Below are positions 58,883 through 64,000 of a stretch of 64,000 nt of DNA, piece after piece. This DNA is from JACCYX01 sp964610045 (GTDB lineage: Bacteria; Chloroflexota; Chloroflexia; Thermomicrobiales; UBA6265). The DNA lies in the NCBI GenBank assembly GCA_964610045.1, contig CAZSUN010000001.1:62001-126000 (forward strand). Reading direction: 5' to 3'. A model generated the notes under the pieces. That model made no database searches and was not told the DNA's origin. It worked only from the letters and a program-made list of their open reading frames with translations. The position numbers and the translations under genes are program-made. Each line of letters opens with the position of its first letter. Position 1 is the first letter of the stretch.

Positions 58883-60718
58883 CTACGCAAGCCGGCCAGA
58901 CGCTTTCAGGGTGGTTTCATCCTGAGGACGGATGGCGATGGTTCGCTCATTGCGGTAGGTGACCATGCCAGGCCCGGCGCCGTGGATCTTGCGCACGTTC
59001 CGGCGGCGGGTGACATCGACCTCAACCGAACCGCTACCGCGTGAGCCGCTGTAGTGGGCGGCCAGGGCGGCGGCGGTTTCGACGGCTTCTTCGTCCTCGT
59101 CTTCCGACGGGCGTAGCCACCGGACAATCACATGCGATCCCGGCACGCCCCGGGCATGGAGCCAGGTGTCGTCCGGACCACCGATATCGAACGTCACCTG
59201 ATCGTTCTCCCGGCCCGATCGCCCAATGAAGATCAGGTTGCCGCCTGCCTCCGGTATGCCGGTGACCCGGCGATGCTCCTTGCGACGGGATCGGGAGCCG
59301 GCTCGTTCGCCAACGTCCTGCCGCCCACCGGTGTGTTCCTCGAACTCCTGGCGCAGCGCCTCGATTGCGGCGAAACCGTCTGCCTGTTCGACCTGGATCC
59401 GGAGCTGAGCAAGGTAGGCGAGTTCGGTGTCGGCTGTCTGGATATGCTCCGGCAACTGACTCCCCGCCCGCTGCGCCTTCCGGTATTCGTCGAAGTAGTG
59501 TTGGGCGTTGTCCTTTCCCGACATGGCCGGGTCGAGCGGGATGTCGTCCATGCCTTCCATGGCAAGGATCGCGTCACCGGGCTTGATCTGCCAGAGGTAG
59601 GCATAGATCATCTCGCCCCAGGTCCGCAACGTTTCCGCCTGCTCGACGCGGCGGTGCTGGTCGCGCAGCGCGTGCAGGCGCTGGCGGACCCGGTCTTCCT
59701 CTCGGCCGATGGCGGTCACGATGCGGGCCCGCCGCTGGGCGTGATCGCGAGGTCCCAGCGGCGCGTCGTCCACGGCAAGCGTCTGGATGGCCTCGGAGAT
59801 CGTGTCCACCTCGCGTTCATCGGCGATGGCGGCAAGGTGGTGCATCGGGGCGGCGGCGTAGGCGATTGGTTCGCCGTCCTGCTCGTAGACGGCAGGTTGC
59901 CAGGTGTGGGTCAGCATTGGTTCGTAGAGGTTGCGGACAGCCCGTGCGAGGTCGGTACCGTGTTCGGGTCCTACGGATTCGATGATAGCGTCCGGCGTAC
60001 CAGCCACCCGGAATGCGACCTCCCGGGCAATCTGGGGACTGACGCCGCGCAGGCTGCGCACGAGCATATCTGCCAGCCTGGCGTCCGGCTTGCTGGATGC
60101 GACGATGGCGCCGGCGGTAGCAGACGTGAGGTGACGTGGGTCTGGCCGGTCGGGGACAGGTGGCGGAACGTACGGGAGACGCGGCAGGATGGGTCGGACA
60201 CGGCTCATCCTTGATGTCACGCGCTTCGCGCTCTCCATGATCGAGCCACTGGCGTCGACAAGGATGAGATTGCTGTGGCGTCCCATGATCTCAACGACCA
60301 GGTCGACCCGGGTTGCATCGCTTCCCCAGGCTTCACCCTCATCGTCTGGTTCCTGTGCCGGTTCGTCCTCCTCACCATGCTCGCTGTGGGGACCGATGCG
60401 CTTGACGACACCCAGGCGAATGATGCGCTCCATTGGCGGCTGTTCGATGCCGATGAGGTAGCCGCCACGGACGTACTTGCGAAGCTGCAATCCGAACGGC
60501 GTGATCAGGCTTGGATCGGCTGAAGGAAGGCGATCGACGATCGACAGGCCAGCATTCGTGCTGGAGGCGCTGGCCACGACCGGATGCCGGCGATGATGGG
60601 CGTAGACCTCCATTGCGACTTCCAGCTGATTGATGAGTCCGATCTTCTGGACCCTGCCATCGAGGATCGTGGCACTCAATTCGTCCGTGACCGCGGCGAC
60701 GGTCAGCACATCGAACAT
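58883..60718 (-). CDS. rqcH: NFACT-family ribosome quality control protein RqcH
   Basis: A 611-residue member of the Rqc2/FbpA/NEMF family. The NFACT-N domain begins MFDVLTVAAVTDELSATILDGRVQKIGLIN. A long coiled middle (EEDRVRQRLHALRDQHRRVE) and the C-terminal NFACT-R/DUF814 domain (IFIGRSGRENDQVTF, DDTWLHARGVPGSHVIVR, AAALAAHYSGSRGSGSVEVD) follow. In Bacillus the homologue binds obstructed 50S subunits and tRNA-Ala and adds C-terminal alanine tails. The DxWxH signature of DUF814 is intact. An acidic insert (HSEHGEEDEPAQEPDDEGEA) interrupts the N-terminal domain. It diverges from gmk. Confidence 0.93.
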   Translation of the reverse strand: MFDVLTVAAVTDELSATILDGRVQKIGLINQLEVAMEVYAHHRRHPVVASASSTNAGLSIVDRLPSADPSLITPFGLQLRKYVRGGYLIGIEQPPMERIIRLGVVKRIGPHSEHGEEDEPAQEPDDEGEAWGSDATRVDLVVEIMGRHSNLILVDASGSIMESAKRVTSRMSRVRPILPRLPYVPPPVPDRPDPRHLTSATAGAIVASSKPDARLADMLVRSLRGVSPQIAREVAFRVAGTPDAIIESVGPEHGTDLARAVRNLYEPMLTHTWQPAVYEQDGEPIAYAAAPMHHLAAIADEREVDTISEAIQTLAVDDAPLGPRDHAQRRARIVTAIGREEDRVRQRLHALRDQHRRVEQAETLRTWGEMIYAYLWQIKPGDAILAMEGMDDIPLDPAMSGKDNAQHYFDEYRKAQRAGSQLPEHIQTADTELAYLAQLRIQVEQADGFAAIEALRQEFEEHTGGRQDVGERAGSRSRRKEHRRVTGIPEAGGNLIFIGRSGRENDQVTFDIGGPDDTWLHARGVPGSHVIVRWLRPSEDEDEEAVETAAALAAHYSGSRGSGSVEVDVTRRRNVRKIHGAGPGMVTYRNERTIAIRPQDETTLKASGRLA

Positions 60719-60803
60719 TCAGGTGCTACCCTTTCCAGATCGGCCAGCGTGCCGCTCATGACCCATCCATCGTACGCGACACCAGTTCCAGGAGACAGGC
60801 CGC

Positions 60804-61517
60804 TTGGCATCCTCGACCGCAACGGATACTTCGACCGGGGCCATCCGCTCGCTCCTCGCCGATCCGGACATCGTCCAGCAATGCGCCGAGGGCGACGGCG
60901 GCATCTCGGCGTTGCTTGCCGGACGGTCGCCCAGATTGTTCATCATTTCCGGCCCATCTGGCGTGGGGAAGGATTCCGTGCTGGAGCAGTTGCAGCGGAT
61001 TCACTCCACCGCGCGCTATGTGGTGACCGCGACATCGCGTCCGATGCGTACCGGCGAGCGTGATGGCGTGCATTACCGGTTCCTGGAACGCACGGATTTC
61101 GAGCAGCAGATCGAGTATGGGCAGTTTATCGAACACGCGCTGGTGTACGGCAATCTCTACGGGGTGCCTCGCACCCCGATCGAAGAGGGGTTGGCGAACG
61201 GTCAGGATGTGATCGTCAAGGTTGATGTGCAGGGCGCGGCAACGCTTCGCGAGCGGATTGCCAACACGATTTCGATATTCCTGATGCCGGAGTCGATGGA
61301 GTCGTTGCTGCAACGCCTGGTCGATCGCAAGACGGAAGATCCGGCGGTCGTCAAGCGGCGGTTCCAGACCGCGAGCCAGGAAATCCGGCAGGTCGAGCAC
61401 TTCGATTACGTGGTGTTCAACGCATCCGGAAAACTCGATGCTGCGCTCACCGGCATCCTCGGCATCGTCGAGGCGGAACGGGCGTCGGTCCGGCAGCCGG
61501 CTGTCGTCGTGCGGTAG
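60804..61517 (+). CDS. gmk: Guanylate kinase
   Basis: A 237-residue kinase that turns GMP to GDP. The start is TTG 60804 with CAGGAGAC upstream. The P-loop is GPSGVGKDS (50-58), one residue change (Asp) from the common GVGKST. SRPMRTGERDGVHYRFLERT and FIEHALVYGNLYGVPRTPIE bind GMP. A 43-residue extension precedes the core found in most Gmk; a start further in would lack a ribosome site. It is convergent with def. Confidence 0.94.
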   Translation: MASSTATDTSTGAIRSLLADPDIVQQCAEGDGGISALLAGRSPRLFIISGPSGVGKDSVLEQLQRIHSTARYVVTATSRPMRTGERDGVHYRFLERTDFEQQIEYGQFIEHALVYGNLYGVPRTPIEEGLANGQDVIVKVDVQGAATLRERIANTISIFLMPESMESLLQRLVDRKTEDPAVVKRRFQTASQEIRQVEHFDYVVFNASGKLDAALTGILGIVEAERASVRQPAVVVR

Positions 61518-61583
61518 CCTGACGAAACTCGCTGCATCTGCACATACGCCTACCGCTCATCCCGTATCTCCCGCGCGACAACC

Positions 61584-62102
61584 CTATATATCTTCGTCGC
61601 CTTCATCGTCGCCGACAAATCGAAGGGTCGACTTGTCTTCGACCCGGTCGGTGAACAGGATCCCGTCAAGGTGGTCGATCTCGTGCTGGAAGACACGGGC
61701 GAGGTAGCCGGTTGCCTTGATCCGCACCGGCTTGTTGTCCATGTCGACCGCCTTGACGGTGACCGATTCCATTCTGGGCACTTCACCGACCCAACCAGGG
61801 ATGCTCAGGCACCCTTCGAGCGCGAGTAGCTGGCCGTTGCCGCGCACGATTTCGGGGTTGGCGAGCCGGTAGGTGATCTCCTGGGCGTCACCGCCGTCTT
61901 CTTCCTGCTCGTTGTAGCGGATCACAATGAGTCGGCGCGTCACCCCGACCTGCGGGGCGGCGACGGCAACTCCTTCAGCGACCGGGATGGTCTCGTACAT
62001 GTCGGCGGCAAGCGACCTGACACTGTCGTCGACCTGGCGGATACGTGTTGCCTTCTGACGGAGGCGCGGGTCGCCTTCGATCACGATGTCGAGTATGGAC
62101 AT
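61584..62102 (-). CDS. def: Peptide deformylase
   Basis: A 172-residue metalloenzyme that removes the formyl group from nascent peptides. Motif I reads GVAVAAPQ (44-51), with Ala in place of the second Gly of the usual GxGLAAPQ. Motif II is EGCLS (96-100) and motif III QHEIDH (139-144), so the metal ligands Cys98, His140 and His144 and catalytic Glu141 are present. Start at ATG 62102; ATG 62141 is an unlikely alternative. Acidic C-terminal tail (DDEGDEDI). Confidence 0.94.
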   Translation of the reverse strand: MSILDIVIEGDPRLRQKATRIRQVDDSVRSLAADMYETIPVAEGVAVAAPQVGVTRRLIVIRYNEQEEDGGDAQEITYRLANPEIVRGNGQLLALEGCLSIPGWVGEVPRMESVTVKAVDMDNKPVRIKATGYLARVFQHEIDHLDGILFTDRVEDKSTLRFVGDDEGDEDI

Positions 62103-62145
62103 GCGGGGTGATGCTCCTGGAACATACGGGTAGGTGCTCATCAGC

Positions 62146-62173
62146 GGGGCGATCGCGGAGGGTCGCCCCTACG
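62146..62173. repeat. REP-like palindromic repeat
   Basis: GGGGCGA (62146-62152) and TCGCCCC (62163-62169) form a 7-bp stem over 10 bases, followed by TACGG. Read in reverse it begins CCGTAGGGGCGACCC. It sits in the 95-base gap between def and priA (both minus strand). The same head occurs, with small changes, at 5082 and 19786. Confidence 0.5.
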
Positions 62174-62197
62174 GCTGCCGGTGCCGGAAAGCGTCGA

Positions 62198-64000
62198 TCA
62201 AAGCATACTTTGCGGGTCAACGTCGACAACCCAGCCGGCGCGAATCGGCAACTCGTCCAGCAGACGATCGAGGTCTCGCGACCGCAGCACGATCTGCCAC
62301 TGGTGCTTGCCCGCGACCTTGGCGGCAAACGCGGGGGTTGGACCCAGCAGATCCATCGAGGCTTCCAGCTTCCGGGCGTGGCGGACCAGTTCCCGCGCCA
62401 TCATCTCGGCTTCGATCGCCGCCGCTCGTTCCTGGTCGTGCCGGTAGAGGAACCGAGCAAGGCGGACGAATGGGGGGAAATGGTGCTGCCGGCGAAAGTC
62501 GATTTCTTCCGTGTAGAAGGCGTCGTAATCGTGCTGGGCGGCGGCGGTGACGGCGTAGTGACCAGGGGTGTATGTCTGCACGACCACGCGTGAGCCAGGC
62601 GCGCGGCGCCCGGCGCGCCCGGCGACCTGGGTCAGCAACTGGAAGGTGCGCTCGCTACTGCGGAAGTCTGGTAGATGCAGCATCGTGTCGGCCTGAATAA
62701 CCCCGATGGCGGTGACGTGAGGCAGGTCGAACCCTTTGGCGACCATCTGGGTGCCAACGACGATATCCACGTCACGATTCTCGACGCGGGCAAGCATCGC
62801 CTCGTAGCCGCCGTGCTGGCGGATGGAGTCCTGATCCCACCGGAGAACCCTTGAGTCCGGATAGGTTGCGCGGACTTCGTCTTCGACACGTTGGGTCCCT
62901 GCCCCGAAGTAGTCGAGCCGGCCGCCGCAGTCGGGGCAGCGCTGGGGTGGTGGTTCGCGGTAATCGCAACGGTGGCAGACCATCTGGATGCGATCGCGAT
63001 GGAACACCATCGGAATGTCGCACAGGGAACAGACGACCCGGTGCCCGCAGTCGCGACAGAGGACTACGGTCGACGTACCGCGACGATTGAGCAGGACGAT
63101 TGCCTGTTCCTGCCGCGAGAGCGCGTGGCGAACAGCCTCGTCGAGGGCGCGGCTGACAAGGCTGGTGTTCCCGTCGTGCAGTTCGAGTTTGAGGTCGACG
63201 ATTTCGACTTCGGGGAGTTCGAGGGACGCCGATTGCCCTGACAATGCGGCTCGCCCAACCGGATTGACGCGGTCCGGCAAGGAGATCCGGCGATAGTCGC
63301 CATTGGCGGCATGCCAGGTGGATTCGATGCTCGGGGTGGCGCTGCCGAGCACGACGGTTGCGCGAACCCGGCGCGCCATCTCGATGGCAAGGGCGCGCGC
63401 ATGGTAGCGAGGTTCGCTCTCCTGTTTGTAGGTTCCCTCATGTTCCTCATCGAGGACGATCAAGCCCAGCCGCTCGATTGGGGCGAACAGGGCGGAGCGA
63501 GGCCCGACGACCACCCGGTACTCGTTGGCTTCGAGCGCGCGCCAGATGTCGTGGCGCTGGCTCTCGGTGAGCTGGGAGTGCAGGACTGCCACCTGGCCCG
63601 GAAAGCGGTCGACAAAACGCCGGACGACCTGCGTCGCGAGCCCGATTTCGGGAACGAGGACGATCGCGCCGCGTCCGTGCCGGAGGCACCAGGCGACCCC
63701 GCGCAGGTAGATTTCGGTCTTGCCACTGCCGGTGACGCCGAAAAGCAGGTTTGGCGTTGGATCGCCGGTAAACAGCGCGCGCTCAACGACCGACCACGCG
63801 GCCGCCTGCTCCGGTGTAAGGACTGGGGCTGGCGCAGCGGAAGGGACTGGTGCCTCGGAGCGGCCCAGCTCGACCACCTCGATAATGCCCTTCTTTTCCA
63901 GGGAGGTGAGCGTCTGGGCATCGACATCGACAGATGAGCGTAGATCCGGCAACGCCACGAGGTCATTGGCGCCATCGCGCCGGAACCGGGCACGGGTGGT
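62198..64000 (-). CDS. priA: Primosomal replication protein N' (PriA), N-terminus outside window
   Basis: A helicase gene running off the window end (open to base 64000; about 600 residues visible). Walker A VTGSGKTEIYL, DEEH box VLDEEHEGTYKQE, VVLGSATPSIEST, the eight-cysteine zinc region (CRDCGHRVVCSLCDIPMVFH, CHRCDYREPPPQRCPDCGG), GTQMVAKGFDLPHVTAIGVI and QVAGRAGRRAPGSRVVVQTY are all characteristic. PriA reloads the replisome at stalled forks. The missing part should be the 3'BD and winged-helix DNA-binding domains. Confidence 0.95.
   Translation of the reverse strand, partial: TTRARFRRDGANDLVALPDLRSSVDVDAQTLTSLEKKGIIEVVELGRSEAPVPSAAPAPVLTPEQAAAWSVVERALFTGDPTPNLLFGVTGSGKTEIYLRGVAWCLRHGRGAIVLVPEIGLATQVVRRFVDRFPGQVAVLHSQLTESQRHDIWRALEANEYRVVVGPRSALFAPIERLGLIVLDEEHEGTYKQESEPRYHARALAIEMARRVRATVVLGSATPSIESTWHAANGDYRRISLPDRVNPVGRAALSGQSASLELPEVEIVDLKLELHDGNTSLVSRALDEAVRHALSRQEQAIVLLNRRGTSTVVLCRDCGHRVVCSLCDIPMVFHRDRIQMVCHRCDYREPPPQRCPDCGGRLDYFGAGTQRVEDEVRATYPDSRVLRWDQDSIRQHGGYEAMLARVENRDVDIVVGTQMVAKGFDLPHVTAIGVIQADTMLHLPDFRSSERTFQLLTQVAGRAGRRAPGSRVVVQTYTPGHYAVTAAAQHDYDAFYTEEIDFRRQHHFPPFVRLARFLYRHDQERAAAIEAEMMARELVRHARKLEASMDLLGPTPAFAAKVAGKHQWQIVLRSRDLDRLLDELPIRAGWVVDVDPQSML

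Noticed and set aside
1..64000. CRISPR arrays, insertion sequences, phage or integrase genes
   Set aside because: No regularly spaced direct repeats, DDE or tyrosine recombinase motifs, or phage structural genes were found. The only mobile-looking signals are short intergenic inverted repeats.

Overview
This is a GC-rich stretch of bacterial chromosome from a draft assembly. It contains a run of exactly 100 N at 19806-19905 and begins and ends inside genes. Gene content suggests a Chloroflexota lineage, most plausibly Thermomicrobia-like (inference). The evidence is an NFACT/RqcH protein, MurT-GatD lipid II amidation, a Cox-type FAD/iron-sulfur cluster, Tat-exported ABC binding proteins, no lipopolysaccharide or outer-membrane genes, and many GTG/TTG starts behind strong Shine-Dalgarno sites. 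No tRNA, rRNA, CRISPR array, transposase or prophage gene was seen.

Layout. 1-3.2 kb: end of a sugar isomerase gene, a secreted nuclease, then a TPP riboswitch driving tenI and a fused thiS-thiG. 3.2-8.9 kb: a PHA-type small protein, an S10 carboxypeptidase, the NAD salvage pair pncA-pncB (minus strand), a zinc-ribbon/J-domain protein. 8.3-11.7 kb (minus): dxs-rsmG-DUF402. 12-16.3 kb: an XRE regulator, a GNAT acetyltransferase, a CxxC zinc protein, rarD and lysA. 16.6-19.8 kb: primary sigma factor rpoD and the GTPase obg, then the gap. 19.9-26 kb (minus): metallophosphoesterase, degenerate aminotransferase, S11 peptidase, rluB-type synthase, cmk, plsC, P-loop kinase, tightly packed. 26.1-29.6 kb (minus): beta-lactamase-fold protein, PQQ-type sugar dehydrogenase, enolase-superfamily dehydratase.

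29.8-38.2 kb: cell-envelope block with mreB, mreC, murT, gatD, an Lrp-like regulator, PBP1A (minus) and an unrecognised small gene. 38.3-40.3 kb (minus): coxG-coxS-coxM without a large subunit. 41-45 kb: an 840-base gene-free region, then a sugar ABC importer (minus). 45.4-51 kb (plus): two family-5 substrate-binding proteins and two permeases, no ATPase. 51-57.5 kb: DUF177, rpmF, fabH, fabG, accC, Asp23, an enlarged nusB, acpP, i.e. fatty acid synthesis mixed with translation genes. 57.7-64 kb: tatC, rqcH, gmk, def and the 3' part of priA.

Beyond the genes, the most interesting signals are the complete TPP riboswitch switch-helix architecture, the ThiS-ThiG fusion with a buried Gly-Gly, an aminotransferase homologue that has lost its PLP lysine, a NusB with a ~165-residue insertion, and a set of intergenic inverted-repeat elements (5.1, 19.8, 41.4-41.8, 48.8-49.0, 58.7-58.9 and 62.1 kb). 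Several of these share a GTAGGG/CCCTAC head, and the assembly gap abuts one of them.
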